Positions 17,649 through 25,211 of a stretch of 64,000 nt of DNA are shown piece after piece. The notes under the pieces were generated by a model. The model searched no databases and was not told the DNA's origin. It saw only the letters and a program-made list of their open reading frames with translations. Origin of the DNA: Cellulomonas chitinilytica (lineage in GTDB: Bacteria; Actinomycetota; Actinomycetes; Actinomycetales; Cellulomonadaceae); contig NZ_BONK01000003.1 in the NCBI RefSeq assembly GCF_016862675.1, positions 186,001-250,000 on the forward strand, written 5' to 3'. The first letter of the stretch is position 1, and each line of letters begins with the position of its first letter. A program made the position numbers and the translations under genes.

Positions 17649-18881
17649 TCAGCTGATGAGGTTGAAGATGCCGAAGATGGGCATGTACATCGCAATCACC
17701 ATGGAACCGACAATTGCGCCGATCACGACGATCATCAAAGGCTCGATGAGGCTCGTGAGCTGCTCGGTCGTCGACTCGACCTCCTGGTCGTAGAAGTCCG
17801 CGACCTTGCCGAGCATCGTGTCGAGCGCACCGGTGTCCTCACCGACGGCCATCATCTGCACGACCATCGGCGGGAACACCGGGTGCTGGGACAGCGGGCC
17901 GGCGAGCGACTCACCGCGGCGCACGGACTCCTGCACGGCCTTCGCGGCACGCTCGATCACGAGGTTGCCGCTCGTCTCGCCGACGATGTCGAGCGCCTGC
18001 AGCAGCGGCACGCCGGCGTGGATCATCGTGCCGAAGTTACGGGTGAACCGGGACACCGCGATCTTGCGGAACAGGTTGCCGAAGACGGGGACCTTGAGCT
18101 TCCACGGGTCGACGCGCTCCCGGATGCTCCGGTCGTTCTTGTGCCGGGACCACCAGATGGAGAAGCCGATGAGCACCACCACGATCGGGATGATCGTGAT
18201 CTTGAGCCCCTGCGACAGCATCATCAGGATGCGGGTGGGCAGCGGCAGCGTGCCGCCGAGCGTCGAGAACATGCCCGCGAAGATCGGCACGATGAACAGG
18301 AGCATGCCCGTCGTGGCGAGGATCGCCACGACGAACACGACGACCGGGTAGGTCATCGCCGACTTGATCTTGCCGCGGAGCTTGACCTCGGCCTCGAAGT
18401 TGTCCGCGACCGAGACGAGCACCTGGTCGAGGAAGCCGCCGACCTCGCCGGCCTTGACCATGTTGATCATCAGCGGCGGGAACACGTCCGGGTGCTTGTT
18501 CAGCGCTGTCGAGAACGCGCCGCCGACCTCGACGTCGTTGCGCACCTGGCCGATGACCTTCGCGAGGGCCTTCGACTCCGTCTGGTCCGCGAGGATCGAC
18601 AGGGCGCGCAGCAGCGACAGGCCCGAGTCGATCATCGTCGCGAGCTGGCGCGACATGACGGCGAGGTCCTTGAGCGTGATCTTGTTCCCGCCGAAGCCCG
18701 GGATGCTGATCTCGGCGTTGAGGCCGCCGGTGCTGACCTCGGAGATCGAGACCGCCGCCAGGCCCATGTCACGCAGCCGGTTGGCGACCGCCGCCTGGTT
18801 GGGGGCGTCGACCCGGCCCTTGACGAGCTTGCCGGCCTTGTCCCGGACCGCGTACTCGAACGTCTTCGTCGCCGCCATCAC
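17649..18881 (-). CDS. pilC: Type IV pilus platform protein PilC
   Basis: 410-residue polytopic membrane protein of the T2SSF/PilC family, the inner-membrane platform through which PilB and PilT drive pilin insertion and removal. An N-terminal extension (FEYAVRDKAGKLVKGRVDAPNQ) precedes two repeated GspF domains, each with LLRALSIL or LLQALDIV-type helices and GEVGGFLDQ or GEDTGALDT motifs. Membrane helices cluster near 180-230 and at the C terminus (VVIGAIVGSMVIAMYMPIF). The GTG at 18879-18881 overlaps the pilT stop (GTGA), with an ATG as the next codon. It is co-translated with pilT. Confidence 0.94.
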   Translation of the reverse strand: MMAATKTFEYAVRDKAGKLVKGRVDAPNQAAVANRLRDMGLAAVSISEVSTGGLNAEISIPGFGGNKITLKDLAVMSRQLATMIDSGLSLLRALSILADQTESKALAKVIGQVRNDVEVGGAFSTALNKHPDVFPPLMINMVKAGEVGGFLDQVLVSVADNFEAEVKLRGKIKSAMTYPVVVFVVAILATTGMLLFIVPIFAGMFSTLGGTLPLPTRILMMLSQGLKITIIPIVVVLIGFSIWWSRHKNDRSIRERVDPWKLKVPVFGNLFRKIAVSRFTRNFGTMIHAGVPLLQALDIVGETSGNLVIERAAKAVQESVRRGESLAGPLSQHPVFPPMVVQMMAVGEDTGALDTMLGKVADFYDQEVESTTEQLTSLIEPLMIVVIGAIVGSMVIAMYMPIFGIFNLIS

Positions 18882-20512
18882 AGGGCCTGGCTTCCGAAGT
18901 TGTGGCCGCCGCCCATGGTGACCGCGTCACCGAGGCCTGCCGCACCCTGCGAGCCGCCGGAGAACCGACCCGTGAGCCGGTTGAAGTCCTCGACGTGGTG
19001 GCACTTCTCGAGGCCGGTCTCGTACGCGATCTTCCCGGTCTTCACCAGGTCGGCCAGATGCTGGTCCATGGTGTGCATCCCCTGCTTCGCACCGGCCTGC
19101 ATGGCCGAGTAGATCTGATGGGTCTTGCCCTCACGGATGAGGTTGCGGATGGCCGGGGTGGCCACCATCACCTCGGTGGCGACGGACCGGCCGGGCGAGT
19201 CGGACCGCTTGCAGAGCGTCTGGCAGACGACGCCCTGGATGGCACCGGCCAGCTGCGTGCGGACCTGCGCCTGCTGGTGGGACGGGAAGACGTCGATGAC
19301 ACGGTCGATCGTCTGCGCCGCGTCCTGCGTGTGCAGCGTCGCGAACACCAGGTGACCGGTCTCCGCCGCGGTCAGGGCGACCGAGATCGTCTCCAGGTCA
19401 CGCATCTCGCCGACGAGGATGATGTCGGGGTCCTGCCGCAGCACGTGCTTGAGGGCGTTCGCGAACGAGTGCGTGTCCGCGCCGACCTCCCGCTGGTTGA
19501 TCAGCGACTTCTTGTGCCGGTGGAGGAACTCGATCGGGTCCTCGACCGTCATGATGTGGTCCTCGCGGGTCCGGTTCGCGAGGTCGACGATCGCGGCGAG
19601 CGTCGTCGACTTGCCGGAGCCGGTGGGCCCGGTGACGAGCACGAGCCCGCGCGGCAGACCGGCGAACGTCCCGACGACGGCCGGGACGCCGAGCGCCTCG
19701 AGCGGCTTGATCTCGTAGGGGATCACCCGGAACGCCGCGCCGATCGACTCGCGCTGCTGGTAGATGTTCACGCGGAACCGCGCCAGCCCCCGCACGGCGT
19801 ACGAGAGGTCGAGCTCGAGGTTCGCCTCGAACGTCTCCCGCTGCTTCTGCGTGAGGATCGCGTACAGGACGCGACGCAGGCTCTCCGGGTTCATCGTGCC
19901 GAAGCCGTCGAGCGCCCGCAGCGACCCGGAGATCCGGACCATCGGCGCCGCGCCGCTGGTGAGGTGCACGTCGGACGCGCCCAGCTTCACCATCTGGGCG
20001 AGCACCTCGTCGATCGGCAGGTCGTCCTCGCGCTGCTCGTCGCCCATGCCGCGGCGCGGGCCACGGTCACGGACTGGGGCAGCCTGCGCCGGGGCCTTCG
20101 GCTGCTGCACGGGCTCGGCGGGAGGCGCCGCAGGCTGGTGCCCGGGCGCGCCCGGGGCCAGGGCCGTCGGGGCAGGCAGGTACGCCGTCGGCGGGCCGGC
20201 GGGCGGCCCCGCGGGCGGTGCCGGCTGGAACGCCGCGGCCGGGCCGGGCGCGGGCGCGGCAGGCCGCTGGGGTGCGGGCGTGTAGGGCGCGGCCGGCGTG
20301 CTCTGCGACCAGGGCGCGGCGGACGCGCTCGGCGGCGCGTACCCGCCGGGGGCGGCGGCGGGCGCCGGCGGGCGGACCGTGCTCTGCGACGGGATCGGTG
20401 AGAACTCGGTCGGCATGGGACCGGTCGGCGCCCCGACCTGGGGACCGACCGGGCGGTAGGGCGGCAGGGGCCTCGTCGGCTCACCTGCGGCGCCCTGATA
20501 GGACTCGCTCAC
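18878..20512 (-). CDS. pilT: Pilus retraction ATPase PilT with long Pro/Ala-rich N terminus
   Basis: Hexameric ATPase that powers pilus retraction and twitching. The PilT core begins near residue 164 (DLPIDEVLAQMVKLGASDVHL) and has Walker A GPTGSGKST (295-303), an Asp box (TVEDPIEFLH), Walker B ILVGEMRD (about 365-372), a His box (ATLHTQDAAQTIDR) and a PilT-type C terminus (GAKQGMHTMDQHLADLV). The first 163 residues are Pro/Ala/Gly-rich low complexity with PAGPP repeats and no counterpart in classical PilT of about 345 residues. I kept the long start, GTG at 20510-20512, because GGGAGG precedes it and a promoter lies 77 bases upstream. No Shine-Dalgarno precedes the internal Met158. Confidence 0.93.
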   Translation of the reverse strand: MSESYQGAAGEPTRPLPPYRPVGPQVGAPTGPMPTEFSPIPSQSTVRPPAPAAAPGGYAPPSASAAPWSQSTPAAPYTPAPQRPAAPAPGPAAAFQPAPPAGPPAGPPTAYLPAPTALAPGAPGHQPAAPPAEPVQQPKAPAQAAPVRDRGPRRGMGDEQREDDLPIDEVLAQMVKLGASDVHLTSGAAPMVRISGSLRALDGFGTMNPESLRRVLYAILTQKQRETFEANLELDLSYAVRGLARFRVNIYQQRESIGAAFRVIPYEIKPLEALGVPAVVGTFAGLPRGLVLVTGPTGSGKSTTLAAIVDLANRTREDHIMTVEDPIEFLHRHKKSLINQREVGADTHSFANALKHVLRQDPDIILVGEMRDLETISVALTAAETGHLVFATLHTQDAAQTIDRVIDVFPSHQQAQVRTQLAGAIQGVVCQTLCKRSDSPGRSVATEVMVATPAIRNLIREGKTHQIYSAMQAGAKQGMHTMDQHLADLVKTGKIAYETGLEKCHHVEDFNRLTGRFSGGSQGAAGLGDAVTMGGGHNFGSQAL

Positions 20513-20588
20513 GTCATTTCCTCCCACAAGGTCCAGTGGCGCCCGCCGGTGCGGTCGCGCCAGCTCCTGACCGGGTGCTCTCGAGCGT

Positions 20589-20616
20589 TCATCGGCGCAC
20601 GGCGTGCCCGACTTGA
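20589..20616 (-). promoter_or_regulatory. Sigma-28-like promoter of pilT-pilC
   Basis: On the minus strand TCAAGTCG, 12 bases, GCCGATGA. The -10 element matches GCCGATAA at 7 of 8 positions. A small hairpin (GCGGCG, 5-base loop, CGCCGC at 20618-20634), perhaps ending pilB, abuts its upstream side. Confidence 0.65.
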
Positions 20617-20645
20617 GGCGGCGGTGCACGCCGCGGCGCAGACGG

Positions 20646-22319
20646 TCATGCGACGACGCGCAGGATCTCCTCGATCGACGTGTGACCCAGCGCGACCTTG
20701 TGCCAGCCGTCGTCGCGGAGCGTGATCATGCCCTGCTTCACCGCCGTCGCACCGATGTCCGCGCTCGACGAGTGGGCCACGGCGTGACGCTCGATGTCCT
20801 CGGTCACGCGCATGACCTCGTGCAGGGCCAGCCGCCCCCGGTAGCCGGTGTTGGAGCACGTCACGCAGCCCACCGGTCGCATGAGCTCCGGCACGGGCTC
20901 CCCCGGCACCCAGGGGAACCGGGCCGCCTCGAGCTCGGTGGGCGTCGGCAGGTACGCCTCCTTGCACTTGCCGCACAGCCGACGCGCGAGGCGCTGGGCC
21001 ACGACCGCGTCGAGCGCCGACCCCACGAGGAAGGGCTCGATGCCCATCTCCGTGAGCCGCGTGACCGCGGACGGCGCGTCGTTCGTGTGCAGCGTCGACA
21101 GCACGAGGTGACCGGTGAGGGCGGCCTCGATGGCGATCTGCGCCGTCTCGTGGTCACGGATCTCACCGAGCAGCACCACGTCCGGGTCGGACCGCAGGAT
21201 CGAGCGCAGCGCACCCGCGAACGTCAGGCCGGCCTTCGGGTTGACCTGCACCTGGTTGATGCCGGGCAGCCGGTACTCGACCGGGTCCTCGACGGTGATG
21301 ACGTTGATCTCCGGCTTCGACACCGCGTTGAGCGTCGCGTACAGGGTGGTCGACTTGCCCGACCCGGTCGGGCCGGTCACCAGGATCATCCCGTAGGGCT
21401 TGGTGTACGACTCGCGGTACGTCTCGTAGTTGTGGTCGAGGAACGACAGGTCACGCAGGTCGAGGCTCGCCGTCGAGTTGTCGAGGATTCGCATGACGAT
21501 CTTCTCGCCCCACACCGTCGGCAGCGTCGCCACGCGGAGGTCGATCTTGCGGCCGTTGTGCACCACGGACATGCGGCCGTCCTGCGGCTTGCGCTTCTCG
21601 GCGATGTCGATGTCGCTCATGATCTTCACGCGGCTGATGACGCCGCCCTGGATCTGCTTGGGCGAGCGCTGCGTCTCGTGGAGCACGCCGTCGATGCGGT
21701 ACCGGACGCGCAGGTCGTGCTCGGTCGGCTCGATGTGGATGTCGGAGGCACGGTCGGTGATCGCCTGCGTCACCAGCAGGTTGACGTACCGCACGATCGG
21801 GGCGTCGTCGTCGACGAAGTCGCCCATCTTCGACAGGTCGGCCTGAGGCTCGGCGGCCTCCTCCTCGAACGCCGAGGAGAGGTCCTCCATCTCGCCGTCG
21901 GCGCGGCAGAAGCGGTCGATCGCCCGCGCCAGGTTGTCGTACGTCGCGATCACCGAGATGACCGGCATGCCCGACATGGTGCGCACGTCGTCGACGGCCA
22001 TGACGTTCCCCGGGTCGGCGGTCGCGAGAACGACCGAGCCGCCCTGGAAGCCGACGGGGAGCACCGTGTACCTGCGGCACAGGGCAGCCGGCACGATCGC
22101 CACGGCGGCACGGTCGACCTGGAACTCGTCGAGGTCGATGAAGTCCATGCCGACCTGGGCGGCGAGGGCCTTGACGAGCTGCCCCTCGGACAGGATGCCG
22201 AGCTCGACCATGGTGCGGCCGAGGGAGCCTCCCCGCGTGATCTGCTCGTCCATCGCGGCGAGCAGCTGCGCCTCCGAGACGAGGCCTTCGTCGAGCAGGA
22301 TCTCCCCGAGCTGCTTCAC
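20646..22319 (-). CDS. pilB: Type IV pilus extension ATPase PilB
   Basis: 557-residue GspE/PilB ATPase that drives pilin polymerisation. The N-terminal T2SSE-N domain (1-140, KQLGEILLDEGLVSEAQL) is followed by the ATPase: Asp/Arg-rich SDIHIEP (192-198), Walker A GPTGSGKST (316-324), Asp box TVEDPVEYR (342-350), Walker B LLGEIRD (383-389) and His box (406-412). A tetracysteine zinc site is present (C449, C452 and the CVTC pair near 485). GTG start with GGAGG 8 bases ahead. It has its own sigma-28-like promoter and is the first pilus gene after aroE. Confidence 0.95.
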   Translation of the reverse strand: MKQLGEILLDEGLVSEAQLLAAMDEQITRGGSLGRTMVELGILSEGQLVKALAAQVGMDFIDLDEFQVDRAAVAIVPAALCRRYTVLPVGFQGGSVVLATADPGNVMAVDDVRTMSGMPVISVIATYDNLARAIDRFCRADGEMEDLSSAFEEEAAEPQADLSKMGDFVDDDAPIVRYVNLLVTQAITDRASDIHIEPTEHDLRVRYRIDGVLHETQRSPKQIQGGVISRVKIMSDIDIAEKRKPQDGRMSVVHNGRKIDLRVATLPTVWGEKIVMRILDNSTASLDLRDLSFLDHNYETYRESYTKPYGMILVTGPTGSGKSTTLYATLNAVSKPEINVITVEDPVEYRLPGINQVQVNPKAGLTFAGALRSILRSDPDVVLLGEIRDHETAQIAIEAALTGHLVLSTLHTNDAPSAVTRLTEMGIEPFLVGSALDAVVAQRLARRLCGKCKEAYLPTPTELEAARFPWVPGEPVPELMRPVGCVTCSNTGYRGRLALHEVMRVTEDIERHAVAHSSSADIGATAVKQGMITLRDDGWHKVALGHTSIEEILRVVA

Positions 22320-22376
22320 GCGCGTTCCCTCCGGTTGCAGGCCCGGCCGGCTCTCTCGCGCACGGGTCCACTGCCC

Positions 22377-22404
22377 TCATCGGCAGGACGAGGGTGCGGC
22401 CTGA
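22377..22404 (-). promoter_or_regulatory. Sigma-28-like promoter of pilB
   Basis: On the minus strand TCAGGCCG, 12 bases, GCCGATGA. The -10 element is the same as at pilT. The -35 deviates (TCAGG instead of TCAAG), so it may be weaker. The leader is about 58 bases. Confidence 0.55.
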
Positions 22405-22432
22405 GGGATTCGGAGGGATACGTCCGCGGTGG

Positions 22433-23329
22433 CTAGGACGCCAGACGCGCGTCGAGCGCCGCCGCCATGGCGTCGACCGGACCGGGCCGGCCCGTCATGA
22501 GCCGGACCTGCTCGACGGCCTGGTGCAGGAGCATCCGCTCTCCCCCGACGACGACCCCGCCGCGTGCCGCCCAGGCGGCGGAGAGCGCCGTCGGCCGCGG
22601 GTCGTACGCGACGTCGAGCAGGACGCCCGCCGGCCGCGCACCGGGGAGCGCCGCCGCGAGGTCGTCGGCCGCGTGCGGGGGCAACGTCGACACCACGACG
22701 TCCGCGGTGCCGATCTGGTCCACCGCGTCGTCGAGCGACCGGAGCACCGGCTGCACGCCCATCCGGTGCGCGGCACGCACCAGCCCGCCGGCCCGCGGCA
22801 CGGAGCGCACGTACACGACGGCGGTGGTGCAGCCGAGCTGGCCGAGCGCCGCCAGCGTCGAGGCCGCCGTCGCGCCCGCGCCGAGCACCGCGGCCGTGCC
22901 GACCCGGGCGGCGGTGCCGCCGGTCAGCCCTTCGCCGAGGGCGGTCACGAGGCCGTACACGTCGGTGTTCGCGCCCACCAGGACCCGTCCTGCACCGGAC
23001 CCCTGCAGGAGCACCGTGTTCACGGCGCCGACGACCTCCGCGAGCGGCTCGACGTGGTCGAGGAGGCCGAGCACCGTCTGCTTGAGCGGCATCGTGAGGC
23101 TGAGGCCCGCCCAGGTGTCGTCGAGCGACCCGACGAACGCGGCGAGCCCGTCCTCCGTCACGTCGACCGCGTCGTACCGCCAGTCGGCGAGCCCGAGCGA
23201 CTCGTACGCGGCGCGGTGCAGCGTCGGCGACAGGGAGTGCGCGATCGGGTGGCCGAGGACGGCCGCCCGCGACCGTGCGCGCGTGCCCGGCGCGTGCCCG
23301 ACCGGGGCCTGCGGGTCGTGACGATCCAT
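22433..23329 (-). CDS. aroE: Shikimate dehydrogenase
   Basis: NADPH-dependent reduction of 3-dehydroshikimate to shikimate. 298 residues with the substrate-binding AVLGHPIAHSLSPTLHRAAY near the N terminus, the catalytic Lys in LTMPLKQTV, a NTDVYG motif, and the dinucleotide loop VLGAGATAASTLAALG. The ATG at 23327-23329 gives MDRHDPQAP; another ATG is four codons upstream. A TATGCT hexamer 7 bases before the ATG and no Shine-Dalgarno suggest a leaderless mRNA, directly downstream of the mltG terminator. The other shikimate genes lie beyond the pilus locus, about 18.6 kb away. Confidence 0.93.
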   Translation of the reverse strand: MDRHDPQAPVGHAPGTRARSRAAVLGHPIAHSLSPTLHRAAYESLGLADWRYDAVDVTEDGLAAFVGSLDDTWAGLSLTMPLKQTVLGLLDHVEPLAEVVGAVNTVLLQGSGAGRVLVGANTDVYGLVTALGEGLTGGTAARVGTAAVLGAGATAASTLAALGQLGCTTAVVYVRSVPRAGGLVRAAHRMGVQPVLRSLDDAVDQIGTADVVVSTLPPHAADDLAAALPGARPAGVLLDVAYDPRPTALSAAWAARGGVVVGGERMLLHQAVEQVRLMTGRPGPVDAMAAALDARLAS

Positions 23330-23336
23330 GGCCCGG

Positions 23337-23342
23337 AGCATA
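23337..23342 (-). promoter_or_regulatory. -10 hexamer for aroE, likely leaderless
   Basis: TATGCT (TANNNT class), 7 bases before the aroE ATG and immediately after the mltG terminator hairpin. Confidence 0.45.
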
Positions 23343-23347
23343 GGTGC

Positions 23348-23383
23348 CCGACGGGCGACCACTCGCGCGTGGTCGCCCGTCGG
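23348..23383 (-). terminator. Terminator of the alaS-ruvX-mltG run
   Basis: A perfect 15-bp stem (23348-23362 with 23369-23383) and a 6-base loop, about 50 bases after the mltG stop. No T-tract. Confidence 0.8.
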
Positions 23384-23433
23384 AAGGTCCTGCCACCGGT
23401 GCGCCGCCGACCGGTCACGCGGCGCGGTGCGTG

Positions 23434-24636
23434 CTACCCGCCGTGCTCCGCCTGCCACTCGTGCAGCTTCTCGACGTTCAGCTGGTGGTCGTCGTAGTTG
23501 CTCGCGAAGAGCGTCTCGCCCGTGTCGAGGTTGACGGTCACCCAGAACAGCCAGTCACCGGGCTCGGGGTTCAGGACGGCGTCGATCGACACCTCCCCCG
23601 GGGAGGCGATCGGCGTCGGCGGCAGCCCCAGGTGGCGGTAGGTGTTGTACGGGTTCGACGGGTCCTGCGTCATCTCGGTGGTGAGCTGCTTGCCCGAGAT
23701 GCCCAGGCCGTACGCGACCGTCGCGTCGACCTGCAGGGGCATCTGCTTGTCGAGCCGGTTGTCGATCGCTCGCGCGACCTTCGGACGGTCCGCCGCGAGC
23801 TTCGCCTCACGCTCGACGATGGACGCCTTGTTCAGCACCGTCTCCCACTGGTCGTTCGGGACACCCTTGACCGTGAGGACCTCGACCGTCTTCGCGGTCA
23901 TCTGCTGCAGGACGCTCGCAGCCGAGGCGCCGGGCTCCACCGGGTAGGTCGCGGGGAACAGCCAGCCCTCGACGGCGCCCCCCGCCTCCGCGGGCAGGCC
24001 GATGGCCGCCGGGTCGGCCGCGGCCGCCTTGAGGTCCTCGATCGGGATGAGCGTGACCTCGTTGACCTTCGCGAGCGTCTGCTCGGTCGTGTAGCCCTCC
24101 GGGATCGTCACGCCGATGGTCGCGCGGCTCGACGGGTTGAGCAGCGCGAGGACCGCGTCGGACGCCTTCATCTCCAGCAGCAGGTTGTACGTGCCGGGCT
24201 GGATCGAGATCGAGTCGGGGTTGGCCGCGTACGCACGGTTGAACGCCTTCTCGGTCGCCACGACACCGGCGACCTGGAGCGTGTGCGCGATCATCGCGCC
24301 CGTGTCGCCGTCCGCCACGACGACGCGCGCCGCCGGGTGCCCGGGGCCCGGGTAGTCCTCGACGCCGGCCTCGTTCCCGCTGCCGCCGCCGAAGACGCCG
24401 CCGAGCAGCTCGGAGACCACGTACCCCGCACCCGCGACGAGCACGAGCGCCACGATCAGCACCCAGATCGAGCGGCGACGTCGCTTCTGGCGCTCGCGCT
24501 GGGCACGTGCGCGGCCGCGGGACCGGGAGCGTCGCGACTCGGGCGACGACGACCTTGCGGCGGGGTCGCCGAACAGATCTGTCACCTGGTCACTCCGCTC
24601 CACCGGTGCCCACCAGTCGGTCTGGCTGTTGCTCAC
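23434..24636 (-). CDS. mltG: Endolytic transglycosylase MltG
   Basis: Membrane-anchored lytic transglycosylase (YceG family) thought to cleave nascent glycan strands and set their length. 400 residues: a basic cytoplasmic segment rich in Arg/Ser, one membrane helix (SIWVLIVALVLVAGAGYVV, about 55-75), and the YceG domain with the catalytic-Glu motif NKASIVEREA and the QVDATVAYGL and LPPTPIASPG segments. GTG start 8 bases after the ruvX stop, with GGAG spanning that stop. The order alaS-ruvX-mltG-aroE is conserved in actinobacteria. Confidence 0.94.
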   Translation of the reverse strand: MSNSQTDWWAPVERSDQVTDLFGDPAARSSSPESRRSRSRGRARAQRERQKRRRRSIWVLIVALVLVAGAGYVVSELLGGVFGGGSGNEAGVEDYPGPGHPAARVVVADGDTGAMIAHTLQVAGVVATEKAFNRAYAANPDSISIQPGTYNLLLEMKASDAVLALLNPSSRATIGVTIPEGYTTEQTLAKVNEVTLIPIEDLKAAAADPAAIGLPAEAGGAVEGWLFPATYPVEPGASAASVLQQMTAKTVEVLTVKGVPNDQWETVLNKASIVEREAKLAADRPKVARAIDNRLDKQMPLQVDATVAYGLGISGKQLTTEMTQDPSNPYNTYRHLGLPPTPIASPGEVSIDAVLNPEPGDWLFWVTVNLDTGETLFASNYDDHQLNVEKLHEWQAEHGG

Positions 24637-24643
24637 GTGTGCG

Positions 24644-25210
24644 TCACTCCAGAGTCGTTCCTCCGTCACCTGCAGCCCCCCCGCGCGCCACAGGACCGTG
24701 CTGAGGTGGGTCGGCGTCGACCCGCTCTCCGGGACGCCGTCCCGTCGCACGCTCCGCGTCCAGCGCGTACTGCAGAATCACCACCGCGGCCGCCTGGTCG
24801 ACGACCTGCCGGTGGCTGCGTCCGGATCGGCCGGACGCATGCAGCGCTTGATGGGCGGACACCGTGCTCATCCGCTCGTCGACCAGCCGCACCCTCACGG
24901 GTGCGACAGCCTGCGCCAGTTGGACAGCGTACGCGCGGGCGGCACCTGATGCGGCACCTTCGGTACCGGATAGATGTCTGGGAAGTCCGACGTACACGAC
25001 TGCCGCACCACGTTCGCCCACCTCGTGCACGATCTGCGCCACATCCGCCGGCACCTGCCCGGCCGCCGGCTTCCGCCCGTCACGCGCGAGCGTCGCGACG
25101 GGCGTGGCGACGAGACCGTCCGGGTCGCTCGTGGCGAGCCCCACCCGCACGGACCCGACGTCGACCGCGAGCCGGACCCCGCGGACGACCTCCTCCGCGT
25201 CGCGCGGCAC
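24644..25210 (-). CDS. ruvX: RuvX (YqgF) Holliday-junction-resolvase-like protein
   Basis: 188 residues of the YqgF/RuvX RNase H-like family, implicated in pre-16S rRNA 5' processing and possibly in DNA junction resolution. The N terminus has the family's LAVDVGSVRVGLATSDPDG with the catalytic Asp. VVYVGLPRHLSGTEG and RLVDERMSTVSAHQAL follow, with the Asp/Glu of LVDERMST, and then VDQAAAVVILQ. GTG start one base after the alaS stop. It has a longer Pro/Gly-rich tail than E. coli YqgF (138 residues). Confidence 0.93.
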   Translation of the reverse strand: MPRDAEEVVRGVRLAVDVGSVRVGLATSDPDGLVATPVATLARDGRKPAAGQVPADVAQIVHEVGERGAAVVYVGLPRHLSGTEGAASGAARAYAVQLAQAVAPVRVRLVDERMSTVSAHQALHASGRSGRSHRQVVDQAAAVVILQYALDAERATGRRPGERVDADPPQHGPVARGGAAGDGGTTLE

Positions 25211-25211
25211 G

